Shown: positions 38,308 through 47,403 of the stretch, piece after piece
Layout: every line of letters starts with the position of its first letter
Numbering within the stretch: position 1 is the stretch's first letter
Assembly: GCF_022788715.1 (NCBI RefSeq)
Contig: NZ_CP085167.1
Location: 3,097,501-3,161,500, forward strand
Direction: 5' to 3'
Source: Sulfitobacter sp. DSM 110093
Lineage (GTDB): Bacteria; Pseudomonadota; Alphaproteobacteria; Rhodobacterales; Rhodobacteraceae
Length of the DNA stretch: 64,000 nt
The notes under the pieces: model-generated
What the model was told of the DNA's origin: nothing
Database searches by the model: none
What the model saw: the letters and a program-made list of their open reading frames with translations, nothing else
Translations under genes and position numbers: made by a program

Positions 38308-38991
38308 TTACAGGCGGCGTTCTTGCAAGACGGCCTGAGCACCAAAACCGTGAAGATGGGACAGCACCGCGCCGTAAGCGATCAGCAGATAGGCCAAAAG
38401 CTCAGTCCCTTCTTGGACAGTGGTTTTGACCTGTGGATCATAGGCCGCCCCCATGACCGCTTCCCACAGGGCGCCGGTTCCGAAAGTGCGCGAGAAGAAC
38501 AGCAACAGCACCACGCCAATATAGACAAAGGTGGCAGAGCGGGTTTGCAGGTGGTGCAGCATTGGCAGAAGCGTGGTGCCACGGTTGCGCCAAGCCACAA
38601 AGGCACCGACCGCTAGTGTCACAAGTGCGGGATAGAGCCAGAAACCGTGCCGGATGCGATCCAGCGCCGCGTCATATTCACGTAGAAACATGCAGGCAAA
38701 GAGGGTTGCTGCCAATGCAAGATACCCACGCATGGCGATGTTCTGATAGGCCCCCATCACAAAGACACCCGCGGCGATGGCCAATAGAGTGTTGTGCAGA
38801 TGCTCGGTTAGCGAGTCCTCAGTGACACCTTCGCCCCAAACCGCTGTATCAAGGTAGACAGTGATCGGCACTAGCGCCACCAATACGCAGACCAGCACCA
38901 GTTCAGCAAATACCGCGCCCAGCGAGGGCGCTACGCCGCGTGCGTTGGCAGCTTTGGGGGCACTTGGTTTGCCGGGAGTGTGTTCTGCCAT
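38308..38991 (-). CDS. Multi-helix membrane protein of unknown function
   Basis: A 227-residue protein from the ATG at 38991. After a charged N-terminal tail, about six hydrophobic helices follow (for example ELVLVCVLVALVPITVYL and FVYIGVVLLLFFSRTFG). The segment between helices is rich in Arg and Tyr. No transporter or enzyme motif is visible. It is on the opposite strand to its neighbours, convergent with rpmE and divergent from mipZ. Confidence 0.8.
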   Translation of the reverse strand: MAEHTPGKPSAPKAANARGVAPSLGAVFAELVLVCVLVALVPITVYLDTAVWGEGVTEDSLTEHLHNTLLAIAAGVFVMGAYQNIAMRGYLALAATLFACMFLREYDAALDRIRHGFWLYPALVTLAVGAFVAWRNRGTTLLPMLHHLQTRSATFVYIGVVLLLFFSRTFGTGALWEAVMGAAYDPQVKTTVQEGTELLAYLLIAYGAVLSHLHGFGAQAVLQERRL

Positions 38992-39226
38992 GGGGTGCCT
39001 CGCCTTAACGCTTGCTTGGGACCGCCCCCTGAGGGGCAGCGAAGAGCGGTGGTACACCGCCTGTCTTACCTTGAAAATAGCGTAAATCTACGTGATGTCC
39101 AAAAGCGGCAGTGCGGCCACGGTCGGGCCGAACTCGCGGCCTCACCACTTTCCAAAGCTGTGAACCCTACATATAGTGCGGTTCAACAATATCCTGCATG
39201 AACAGCAGGCGCGAAGGGACAGCAGT

Positions 39227-40036
39227 ATGGCGCATATCATCGTCGTCGGTAACGAAAAGGGCGGCGCGGGCAAATCGACCGTTTCCATGCATGTGGCAAC
39301 GGCGCTGGCGCGACTTGGGCATAAGGTCAGCGGGTTGGACCTTGACCTCCGGCAACGGACCTTTGGCCGCTATATTGAGAACCGCCGCGATTTTATGCGC
39401 GAGTCTGGTCTGACTCTGGCAAGCCCTACTTTGTGTGAGCTACCGGATGTAGAGGCCAGCACCCTACGCCCCGGTGAGAACATGTATGATCACCGTCTGA
39501 GCGCCGCCGTGGCAGAGCTTGAGCCGGACAATGATTTCATCCTGATCGACTGCCCCGGTTCGCACACGCGCCTGAGCCAAGTCGCTCATTCGCTGGCCGA
39601 CACGCTGATCACCCCGCTAAACGACAGTTTCATCGATTTTGACCTTTTGGCTCATATCGACGCCAATGGGGAAAAGATCACAGGGCCGTCCGTCTATTCC
39701 GAAATGGTTTGGAATGCGCGGCAGTTGCGTGCGCAGGCGGGGCTTACCGCTATTGACTGGGTCGTAGTGCGCAACCGTTTGGGTGCGCAGCGCATGGTCA
39801 ACAAGGAAAAGATGGAGCGCGCGATTGGCAACCTCAGCAAGCGGATCGGGTTCCGCACCGCGCCTGGGTTCAATGAGCGTGTGATCTTCCGCGAGTTGTT
39901 CCCGCGCGGGCTGACCCTGCTGGACCTCAAAGACATCGGGGTGAAGCAGTTGAACATCTCAAACATCGCCGCGCGGCAAGAACTGCGCGATCTGATCAAA
40001 GCGCTGGATCTGCCGGGCGTCACCGCCGATTTTTAG
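39227..40036 (+). CDS. mipZ: Division-plane positioning ATPase MipZ
   Basis: A ParA/MinD-family ATPase of 269 residues with the deviant Walker A KGGAGKST at residues 11-18 and the switch motif DCPGSHTRLSQ. In Caulobacter and Rhodobacter MipZ forms a gradient from the ParB-parS complexes at the poles and keeps FtsZ from assembling away from mid-cell. The ATG at 39227 has an AAGGGA ribosome-binding site. The SRP/ribosomal block upstream is on the same strand but separated by a gene in the other direction. Confidence 0.95.
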   Translation: MAHIIVVGNEKGGAGKSTVSMHVATALARLGHKVSGLDLDLRQRTFGRYIENRRDFMRESGLTLASPTLCELPDVEASTLRPGENMYDHRLSAAVAELEPDNDFILIDCPGSHTRLSQVAHSLADTLITPLNDSFIDFDLLAHIDANGEKITGPSVYSEMVWNARQLRAQAGLTAIDWVVVRNRLGAQRMVNKEKMERAIGNLSKRIGFRTAPGFNERVIFRELFPRGLTLLDLKDIGVKQLNISNIAARQELRDLIKALDLPGVTADF

Positions 40037-40038
40037 GG

Positions 40039-40923
40039 TTAGTGGTGAGGTAGCGGCGGCACCACGCGGCGGCGGCGAGCGAGGGCGACGAGGTTCGATA
40101 AAAACAGAGCGCCCACCACAATCACCCCGCCGATCAATGCATAGATGCCCGGGTCTTCGCCCAGCACGGCCCAGACGAGCAGCGGTGCAAGCACGGATTC
40201 CAAAAGCACCAGCAGGCCCACTTCGGCGCTTGAAATATAACGCGGTCCAAGCGCGATAAGCCCAGCACTGGCCGCCATGAAGACAGCATAGAGCAGCATT
40301 TGTGGCAGTTCCTCTACCGGCATCTGCAAAGGTTGTGCCACGGGAAACAACACCAGCCCGGCCAGCAGATACGCCAGCGCAACCGCCGGCACCATCGACA
40401 CCGCCCGCGCGTGCCGCGCCGCTGTCAACGCGCCCGCGAAGATGGCCGAGATCGCCAATGCCAAGAGATCGCCCGCGCGTGAGGCATTTTCGGTCTCGCC
40501 CGACCCAAAGGCGATTACCGCCAGCCCAGCGAGCACCGCTGCAATTGTAAAGAACATGCGGCGGGTGATCGTCTCTCCCAGAAAGACCCTGCTGTAAATC
40601 GTGGCAAAGACCGGGAGGGAGGCAAGGATAAACACCACATTTGCCACCGAGGTCAGCCGCACCGCCAGCACGAAGCCCACCCCTGCGCAGGCGACACCGC
40701 CGACATAGATCGCACTGGCCCATCCGGCGCGCCGCAAAGCGCGAAACGGTGCGGCGCCCTGCGCCAGCAACAGCCCCGTGCCAATCGCTAAGCCCACAAG
40801 AATCACCTTCCAAAAAGCCAGCGTCAGCATCGGCGCGTCGATGACCCGCACGAAAAGCGCTTCGGGAACAATGCACATCACCCCGAAAAAGGTGAGCATG
40901 AGGCCTTTGGTTTGATCAGTCAT
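40039..40923 (-). CDS. DMT-superfamily (EamA) transporter
   Basis: A 294-residue inner-membrane protein with about ten helices in two EamA repeats (GLMLTFFGVMCIVPEALF at the start; ALIGGVIVVGALFLSNLV near the end) and a basic tail RRRRVVPP. It is a probable metabolite exporter; substrate unknown. It converges on mipZ and starts 27 bases from the MarR stop on the same strand, so the two may be one transcript. Confidence 0.9.
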   Translation of the reverse strand: MTDQTKGLMLTFFGVMCIVPEALFVRVIDAPMLTLAFWKVILVGLAIGTGLLLAQGAAPFRALRRAGWASAIYVGGVACAGVGFVLAVRLTSVANVVFILASLPVFATIYSRVFLGETITRRMFFTIAAVLAGLAVIAFGSGETENASRAGDLLALAISAIFAGALTAARHARAVSMVPAVALAYLLAGLVLFPVAQPLQMPVEELPQMLLYAVFMAASAGLIALGPRYISSAEVGLLVLLESVLAPLLVWAVLGEDPGIYALIGGVIVVGALFLSNLVALARRRRVVPPLPHH

Positions 40924-40949
40924 GCGCCATCGGTGGCGTTTTCCGCCGC

Positions 40950-41399
40950 CTAAGTAAAGCCCCCTGGCCCCGCTCCCGACAGCTTGAGCAGCGCCCGCCG
41001 CAGCATCTCGGCCTCGGCGGGATCAAGTGCATCCATTAACGCCGCATCATAGCGCCGCGCCACGGCGCGAAGATCCTCATAGGCCGCTTGGCCTTGTCGG
41101 GTCAACGACAGATATTCAACCCGGCGGTCATCCTCATTGCGGGTGCGGTCAACAAAGCGGCGCTCATTCAAACGGTGCACGGCGCGGCTGATCTTGGTTT
41201 TATGCATCCGTGCACGCTGGCCAATGTCGCTCGCCGTGAGACGCCCATAGAGGCCAAGATGAAACAGCACCCGCCATTCTGTGCGCAGCATGCCGTAGCG
41301 ATCCTTATAGATCTGCTGAAACTCAAGTGAGGACGCCTCTGCCGCTTGATTCAGAAGATAGGGCAGAAAGTGCTGCAGATTAAATTCGTCAGTTTTCAT
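40950..41399 (-). CDS. MarR-family regulator, probable homogentisate repressor
   Basis: A 149-residue MarR winged-helix dimer: the recognition region is [19 protein letters not shown] and the wing [17 protein letters not shown]. It is divergent from hmgA with 66 bases between the starts and an evident palindrome in the gap, so repression of hmgA and possibly autoregulation are likely. The ATG at 41399 gives [10 protein letters not shown]; the upstream open frame overlaps the hmgA promoter and is not used. The effector may be homogentisate, by analogy. Confidence 0.92.
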   Translation of the reverse strand: MKTDEFNLQHFLPYLLNQAAEASSLEFQQIYKDRYGMLRTEWRVLFHLGLYGRLTASDIGQRARMHKTKISRAVHRLNERRFVDRTRNEDDRRVEYLSLTRQGQAAYEDLRAVARRYDAALMDALDPAEAEMLRRALLKLSGAGPGGFT

Positions 41400-41423
41400 A
41401 TCACGCCGCTTGTTAGTTACAAA

Positions 41424-41442
41424 TACAACTATTACAGTTGCA
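41424..41442. promoter_or_regulatory. Palindromic operator in the hmgA/MarR gap
   Basis: TACAACT-ATTAC-AGTTGCA is an inverted repeat matching at six of seven positions with a 5-base centre. An overlapping TAGTT/AACTA pair lies just upstream (41414-41431). The site ends 23 bases before the hmgA ATG and 24 after the MarR start, where bound MarR would block both genes. Confidence 0.65.
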
Positions 41443-41465
41443 ACAGATTCTGCAAGGGGGCACAG

Positions 41466-42827
41466 ATGACCAACCATTCAAAGCCATCGACGATGACAAC
41501 CGCGGCCACCACCTTGGGCACACATCCGGGCTATATGCCCGGATTTGGCAATGACTTTGAGACAGAGGCCCTGCCCGGCGCCCTGCCGCAGGGCATGAAC
41601 TCCCCGCAGAAATGCAACTACGGGCTTTACGGCGAGCAGCTTTCCGGCACCGCCTTTACCGCGCCGTCCCATCAGAACGAGCGCACGTGGTGCTACCGCA
41701 TCCGCCCTTCGGTCAAACATTCATCGCGGTATGAGCGGATCGACCTGCCCTATTGGAAATCTGCCCCGCATCAGCCGCAGGACGTGACCAGCCTTGGCCA
41801 ATACCGCTGGGATCCGGTGCCGCATTCCGACGCGCCGCTGACGTGGCTTACCGGCATGCGCACCATGACGACGGCGGGGGATGTGAACACGCAGATCGGC
41901 ATGGCGAGCCATATCTATCTAGTTACCGACAGTATGGTTGATAGCTATTTCTATTCCGCCGACAGCGAATTGCTGATCGTCCCGCAGGAAGGCACGCTGC
42001 GCTTTTGTACCGAGTTGGGCGTGATGGACATCGCCCCGCAAGAGATCGCCATCATCCCGCGTGGGCTGGTCTACCGTGTCGAAGTGCTGGATGGTCCGGC
42101 GCGGGGCTTTGTTTGTGAGAACTACGGCCAGAAGTTCCACCTGCCTGGCCGCGGGCCGATTGGCGCCAATTGCATGGCGAACCCGCGCGATTTCAAGACT
42201 CCCGTGGCCGCCTTTGAAGACCGCGAGACACCTTCGACGGTGACGATCAAATGGTGCGGCCAGTTCCATGAAACCAAGATCGGGCATTCGCCGCTCGACG
42301 TGGTGGCGTGGCATGGCAACTACGCCCCGGTGAAATACGACCTTAACACCTATTGCCCCGTGGGCGCGGTGCTGTTCGATCACCCGGATCCGTCGATCTT
42401 CACCGTGCTGACAGCCCCTTCGGGCGTGGAGGGCACTGCCAACATCGACTTCGTACTGTTCCGCGACCGTTGGATGGTGGCCGAAGATACCTTCCGCCCG
42501 CCGTGGTATCACAAAAACATCATGTCCGAACTGATGGGCAACATTCACGGCCAGTATGACGCCAAGCCCAAGGGGTTCATCCCCGGCGGGATGTCCCTGC
42601 ACAACATGATGCTGCCGCACGGGCCGGACCGGAATGCGTTCGAAGGGGCGTCAAACGCCGAGCTTGCGCCGCATAAGCTCGACAACACAATGTCCTTCAT
42701 GTTCGAGACACGCTTCCCGCAGCATCTGACCGAATTCGCCGCCAAAGAAGCGCCCTTGCAGGATGATTACATCGATTGCTGGGAGAGCCTTGAGAAGAAA
42801 TTCGACGGCACACCGGGCAAGAAGTGA
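41466..42827 (+). CDS. hmgA: Homogentisate 1,2-dioxygenase
   Basis: Opens the aromatic ring of homogentisate to maleylacetoacetate; non-heme iron enzyme of 453 residues. Family stretches are visible: [16 protein letters not shown] near the N-terminus, [24 protein letters not shown] in parts, and the iron-site region [33 protein letters not shown]. The ATG at 41466 has an AAGGGGG ribosome-binding site. It is followed by fahA after 26 bases; the isomerase gene maiA is not between them. Confidence 0.98.
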   Translation: MTNHSKPSTMTTAATTLGTHPGYMPGFGNDFETEALPGALPQGMNSPQKCNYGLYGEQLSGTAFTAPSHQNERTWCYRIRPSVKHSSRYERIDLPYWKSAPHQPQDVTSLGQYRWDPVPHSDAPLTWLTGMRTMTTAGDVNTQIGMASHIYLVTDSMVDSYFYSADSELLIVPQEGTLRFCTELGVMDIAPQEIAIIPRGLVYRVEVLDGPARGFVCENYGQKFHLPGRGPIGANCMANPRDFKTPVAAFEDRETPSTVTIKWCGQFHETKIGHSPLDVVAWHGNYAPVKYDLNTYCPVGAVLFDHPDPSIFTVLTAPSGVEGTANIDFVLFRDRWMVAEDTFRPPWYHKNIMSELMGNIHGQYDAKPKGFIPGGMSLHNMMLPHGPDRNAFEGASNAELAPHKLDNTMSFMFETRFPQHLTEFAAKEAPLQDDYIDCWESLEKKFDGTPGKK

Positions 42828-42853
42828 CCCGCCTGCCCCCTGAAAGGACCGAC

Positions 42854-44107
42854 ATGACCCTGATGACCTCTTGGGTGGAAAGCGCCAACAGCGCCGATAC
42901 CGATTTCCCCCTTAACAATCTGCCCTATGGCGTTTTCACGACCAACCGGCTGGAAGCGCGCTGCGGCGTGGCGATTGGGGATCAAATCCTCGACATGGCC
43001 GCTTTGGAGGAGGAGGGGCTGATCACCCTCGCCGAAGACCCCGTGTTTGACGTGCCATATTGGAACGATGTGATGGACCTTGGCCCGGCGGCATGGGCGT
43101 CCTTACGTGCGCGGCTGATTGAACTTCTCAGCGCCGATGCCGCCGATCAGGCCACCGTCGCACCGCATCTGGTGCCGATGGCCGATGCCCGTCTGCACAT
43201 GCCGATGATGGTCTCAGAATACACGGATTTCTACGCTGGCAAGCATCACGCGACCAATGTTGGCACGATGTTTCGCGGGGCTGAGAATGCCCTGCCGCCG
43301 AACTGGCTGCACATTCCAATTGGCTACAATGGCCGCGCCTCTACCGTCGTCGTTTCGGGGACCGAGATCACCCGCCCCAATGGCCAGCTAAAGGCCCCAG
43401 ACGCCGATGCGCCACATTTCGGCCCCTGCCAACGGTTGGATATCGAGCTTGAGATGGGCGCGATCGTCGGCACTTCGACCGAGATGGGCCAGCCCGTCAG
43501 CATCGACGAGGCGGATGAGATGATCTTTGGCTACGTCCTGCTGAACGACTGGTCGGCGCGAGACATTCAGGCGTGGGAATACCAACCCCTTGGCCCGTTC
43601 CAGGCCAAGGCCTTCGCCACATCGATCTCACCTTGGATCGTGAGCCGCGACGCCCTTGAGCCGTTCCGGACCTCGACGCCTGAGCGCGAAAAGGACCTCC
43701 TGCCCTACCTGCGCGAAAGCAAGCCCGGCCTCTATGACATTGACCTGTCGGTGCTGATCCAGCCCGAGGGGGGCGCAGCCGAGGAAATCGCCCGCACCAA
43801 CTACAGCGAGATGTATTATTCCGCCGCCCAACAGCTGACGCATCACGCCTCTTCGGGCTGCGCGATGAACGCGGGCGATCTGCTCGGCTCCGGCACCGTC
43901 TCCGGCCCCGAAAAATCGCAACGGGGATCGTTGTTGGAAATGTCATGGGGCGGCAAAGAGCCAATCACCCTCGCAGACGGCACCAGCCGCAGCTTTATCG
44001 AAGACGGCGACACGCTAACCCTTACCGGTCACGCGCAAGGCGATGGCTTTCGCGTGGGATTCGGCACCTGCACTGGCAAAATTCGCCCGGCAATCGACTT
44101 TTCCTGA
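42854..44107 (+). CDS. fahA: Fumarylacetoacetase
   Basis: Hydrolyses fumarylacetoacetate to fumarate and acetoacetate, the last step of tyrosine degradation. The 417-residue product is full length. The metal and catalytic region YTDFYAGKHHATNVGTMFR is intact (seen in parts), followed by DIELEMGAIVG and the NDWSARDIQAWEY motif. The ATG at 42854 has an AAAGGA ribosome-binding site. It belongs to the hmgA transcript. Confidence 0.98.
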   Translation: MTLMTSWVESANSADTDFPLNNLPYGVFTTNRLEARCGVAIGDQILDMAALEEEGLITLAEDPVFDVPYWNDVMDLGPAAWASLRARLIELLSADAADQATVAPHLVPMADARLHMPMMVSEYTDFYAGKHHATNVGTMFRGAENALPPNWLHIPIGYNGRASTVVVSGTEITRPNGQLKAPDADAPHFGPCQRLDIELEMGAIVGTSTEMGQPVSIDEADEMIFGYVLLNDWSARDIQAWEYQPLGPFQAKAFATSISPWIVSRDALEPFRTSTPEREKDLLPYLRESKPGLYDIDLSVLIQPEGGAAEEIARTNYSEMYYSAAQQLTHHASSGCAMNAGDLLGSGTVSGPEKSQRGSLLEMSWGGKEPITLADGTSRSFIEDGDTLTLTGHAQGDGFRVGFGTCTGKIRPAIDFS

Positions 44108-44161
44108 ACACATGAACGCGCCCTGCGGCATCGCAGGCAAACCAAGACAGAAGGACAGAAC

Positions 44162-45112
44162 ATGGCCAAGCAATTCGCATCCCAAGGCGACATGACCGAA
44201 AAGGAAATCTCTTTCACTGAGGTTGGAGAGGGACTTTACGCTTTCACCGCCGAGGGTGACCCGAATTCTGGCGTCATCATCGGCGACGACAGCGTGATGA
44301 TCATCGAAGCGCAGGCGACACCGCGTCTGGCGAATAAGGTCATCGAATGCGTCCGCTCGGTCACCGACAAACCGATCAGCCATGTGGTGCTGACCCACTA
44401 CCACGCCGTGCGCGTGTTGGGGGCATCGGCCTTTGGCGCGCAGCAAATCATCATGTCTGAGAAAGCCCGCGCGATGGTCGCAGAGCGGGGTCAAGAAGAT
44501 TGGGACAGCGAATTTGAACGCTTCCCCCGTCTGTTTGAAGGCCATGAAAGCATCCCCGGCCTGACATATCCAACCACCACCTTTAACGGCCGCATGAGCG
44601 TTTACCTCGGCAAGCGCCGGGTCGACATCATGCAGCTTGGCCGCGCCCATACCGCGGGGGATGCGGTGATCTATGTGCCCGATCAGAACGTCATGTTCAC
44701 GGGCGATATCGTTGAATACCACTCCGCCTGCTACTGCGGCGATGGGCATTTCCACGACTGGCCCGACACGCTGGAACGCATCCGTGCCTTTGACCTTGAT
44801 GCCATCGCACCGGGGCGTGGCGACGCGCTGGTGGGCCGCGAGATGGTCAACGCGGCGATCGACAGCACCGCCGACTTCGTGCGGTCGACCTACAGCCCTG
44901 CGGCCCGCGTGGCCCTGCGCGGCGGCACCTTGAAAGAGGCATGGGACGCCGTGCGCGCCGAATGCGACCCCAAATTCGGTGACTATGCGATCTATGAGCA
45001 CTGCCTGCCCTTCAACGTCGCACGCGCCTATGACGAAGCGCTCGACATTGACACCCCGCGCATCTGGACGGCCAAGCGCGATAAAGAGATGTGGGAGGCG
45101 CTGTCGGACTGA
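44162..45112 (+). CDS. Metallo-beta-lactamase-fold protein with degenerate metal site
   Basis: A 316-residue MBL-fold protein. The HxHxDH motif that binds both zinc ions reads H79-Y-H81-A-V-R84: the two first histidines remain, but the Asp and the last His are Val and Arg. The later ligands look intact (RAHTAGD and FTGDIVE). It may therefore bind one metal or none. A cysteine-rich HSACYCGDGHFHDW follows. It lies directly after fahA and its stop overlaps the next gene. Role in aromatic catabolism unknown; a hydrolase, isomerase substitute or binding protein are all possible. Confidence 0.85.
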   Translation: MAKQFASQGDMTEKEISFTEVGEGLYAFTAEGDPNSGVIIGDDSVMIIEAQATPRLANKVIECVRSVTDKPISHVVLTHYHAVRVLGASAFGAQQIIMSEKARAMVAERGQEDWDSEFERFPRLFEGHESIPGLTYPTTTFNGRMSVYLGKRRVDIMQLGRAHTAGDAVIYVPDQNVMFTGDIVEYHSACYCGDGHFHDWPDTLERIRAFDLDAIAPGRGDALVGREMVNAAIDSTADFVRSTYSPAARVALRGGTLKEAWDAVRAECDPKFGDYAIYEHCLPFNVARAYDEALDIDTPRIWTAKRDKEMWEALSD

Positions 45113-45366
45113 TGCCCCAGCCCGCGCTCCTTACTGCCCTGATCATACTGGCGCTGGCGATCTGGTTCTATCTGGTCTTTGCACTGGTGATGGATCACCG
45201 CCGCCAAGCTGCGCGCCGGAGCGGGCAGCCCTATGCGGGGCTGCGCGATACGGCACAGGTTTGGTCAAAGATGCTGCGCGCGCCAGAGCACCGCACGTCG
45301 CGCCGACGGGTGACGCTGACGACGCTGGCCTTGCTTTTCCTGCTGCTTTTGCGCGCTCTTGTCTGA
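45112..45366 (+). CDS. Small membrane protein of the homogentisate cluster
   Basis: An 84-residue protein with a first helix (LLTALIILALAIWFYLVFALV), a basic cytoplasmic loop (DHRRQAARRSGQ), and a second helix at the C-terminus (LTTLALLFLLLLRAL). It starts on the stop codon of the MBL gene and ends 10 bases before the flavin hydroxylase. No family recognised; the tight coupling supports it being real. Confidence 0.7.
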   Translation: MPQPALLTALIILALAIWFYLVFALVMDHRRQAARRSGQPYAGLRDTAQVWSKMLRAPEHRTSRRRVTLTTLALLFLLLLRALV

Positions 45367-45376
45367 GGATACCACC

Positions 45377-46984
45377 ATGGCCTATGCCTACACACCCTTC
45401 CCCTACAGCCCCCCGCCCGGCCTCACCGCGCCCGAGCCGCGGCATCCGGTGGTGATCGTCGGCGCAGGCCCCATTGGCCTGTCGATGGCCGTCGACTTGG
45501 CGCTGCGGGGCGTGAGATCGGTAGTGCTGGACGACAACAATGTCGTCTCCATCGGCTCCCGCGCGATCTGCTGGGCCAAACGCACGTTGGAGATTTTCGA
45601 CAGACTGGGCATCGGTGAGCGGGTGCTGGAAAAAGGTGTGACTTGGAAAGTGGGCCGTCAGTTCCACGGCGAAAGGGAAGTCTATAACTTCGACCTGCTG
45701 CCCGAGCCGGGGCATAAATACCCTGCTTTCGTTAATCTTCAGCAATACTACGTCGAACAGTACCTCGCCGAACGCGCACAAGAGTTTCCCGACCTGATAG
45801 ACCTGCGGTTTCTTAACAAAGTCACCGATCATAAGGGCCATGCCGATCACGTCGAGCTGACGATCGAAACGCCGGACGGGCCATATACGCTGGAAACCGA
45901 CTGGTACATCGCCTGCGATGGTGCAGGGTCGGCCACACGCAAACGCATGGACCTGCCCTTTGAAGGCCAAACCTTTGACGAGCATTTCCTGATCGCTGAT
46001 GTCGAGATGGACACCTCTCCTTTTGGCGACCATGACACGCCTGAGCGCTGGTTCTGGTTCGCCCCGCCCTTTCATAATGGCCAGTCCGCGCTGCTGCATA
46101 AACAGCCCGACAACATTTACCGCATTGACCTGCAACTGGGACCCGAGACCGACCCAAAGGCCGAAGCGACCGAGGAAAAGGTCGTGCCGCGCTTGAAACA
46201 GATGCTGGGCGATGCGCCTTTCCGGCTGGATTGGATGAGCGTCTATAAATTCCGCTGCGCACGGTTGGACAAGTTCGTGCATGACCGCGTGGTCTTTGTC
46301 GGTGATAGCGCACATGTGGTCAGCCCCTTTGGCGCGCGAGGTGGCAATGGCGGGGTGCAGGATGTCGACAACCTTGGCTGGAAACTCGCCGCAGTGCTGC
46401 GCGGAAAGGCACAGCCCAGCCTGATCGACAGCTACGATATCGAACGCGGCCATGGCGCGGATGAGAACATGCGCAACTCTGCCCGTGCGACGAACTTCAT
46501 GACGCCCAAATCACCCATCGAAGCCTTGTTCCGCGATGAGGTACTGACCCTTGCCTCTGAACATCCTTTTGCGCGCAAACTTATCAACTCAGGCCGTTTG
46601 TCACAGCCCTGCGTGCTGCCCCAAAGCCCGCTGCAAACCGCAGGGGATGCGCCCCTGCCCGTGGGCAGCGCCCTGCTTGACGCCCCTTTACTGGGACCGG
46701 ACGGTGGTTGTTGGCTGCTGCACCAAACACAAGGGCAGTTTGCCCTGCTGGCCGCGGGCGAGATCACCGCGCCAGAGATCGCCGGGCTGAAGCGGATCGG
46801 GATCAATCAATCGCATGATAGCTATCCCTGTTTCACAGATAGCGAAGGCCATGTGCCGCGGCGCTATGGCAGTGGGTTCCTTTATCTTCTGCGCCCTGAC
46901 GGCCACGTCTGCGCTGTTTTTGATCAGCCCGACAGCGCCGCGATCCGCCATGCCTTTGACCGCGCGAAAGGAGTTGCCGCATGA
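45377..46984 (+). CDS. FAD-dependent aromatic hydroxylase, MhpA-like
   Basis: A 535-residue class A flavin monooxygenase that hydroxylates phenolic rings. The FAD motif VGAGPIGLSMAVDL lies near residue 34, and the second FAD motif GDSAHVVSPFGARGGNGGVQD near residue 312 (cited in parts). A C-terminal thioredoxin-like domain follows. In a homogentisate cluster the likely reaction is ring hydroxylation that yields homogentisate, for example from 3-hydroxyphenylacetate; this is inference. The ATG at 45377 has a GAGGA ribosome-binding site. DUF2783 starts within its stop codon. Confidence 0.93.
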   Translation: MAYAYTPFPYSPPPGLTAPEPRHPVVIVGAGPIGLSMAVDLALRGVRSVVLDDNNVVSIGSRAICWAKRTLEIFDRLGIGERVLEKGVTWKVGRQFHGEREVYNFDLLPEPGHKYPAFVNLQQYYVEQYLAERAQEFPDLIDLRFLNKVTDHKGHADHVELTIETPDGPYTLETDWYIACDGAGSATRKRMDLPFEGQTFDEHFLIADVEMDTSPFGDHDTPERWFWFAPPFHNGQSALLHKQPDNIYRIDLQLGPETDPKAEATEEKVVPRLKQMLGDAPFRLDWMSVYKFRCARLDKFVHDRVVFVGDSAHVVSPFGARGGNGGVQDVDNLGWKLAAVLRGKAQPSLIDSYDIERGHGADENMRNSARATNFMTPKSPIEALFRDEVLTLASEHPFARKLINSGRLSQPCVLPQSPLQTAGDAPLPVGSALLDAPLLGPDGGCWLLHQTQGQFALLAAGEITAPEIAGLKRIGINQSHDSYPCFTDSEGHVPRRYGSGFLYLLRPDGHVCAVFDQPDSAAIRHAFDRAKGVAA

Positions 46985-47169
46985 TCCTTGAAGACAACCT
47001 AGGGGCTGAGGGCGATACCGTCTATGCCGCGTTGATGACCGCCCATGAAGGGCTAAGCACCGCCGAAAGCCACGCGCTCAACGCGCGGCTGGTGCTTATG
47101 CTGGCCAATGAGGTCGGAGACCGAACCCGGCTTCAAGCGCTCTTTGCTGCGGCACGCGACCTGACCTAG
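46981..47169 (+). CDS. DUF2783 protein
   Basis: A 62-residue protein overlapping the hydroxylase stop by four bases. The pattern VYAALMTAHEGLSTAESHAL followed by NARLVLMLANEVGD matches DUF2783, a family I know as a small partner found next to such hydroxylases. It might be a subunit or stabiliser of the hydroxylase; no activity is known. It ends the homogentisate transcript. Confidence 0.85.
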   Translation: MILEDNLGAEGDTVYAALMTAHEGLSTAESHALNARLVLMLANEVGDRTRLQALFAAARDLT

Positions 47170-47403
47170 TTCGCCCATTCTACAACCATTTTCCCTAGAT
47201 ATCCTGCTTGCCGGGCTGCGTTCCTGCGCTAGCTTGCCCTTCAACTTCCCGCGACAGGCTTGACGCAACGCGCCTGATCGGCAGACTAACAACCCCACGC
47301 CCACCGCAAGAGGCGACGAAAGCAGGCCAACTGCATCACCTGACCCGATCCAAACTCGGGATTTGCGGCGGCCCCGGCCACCGCGCCAACAGAGAGGAAA
47401 ATC

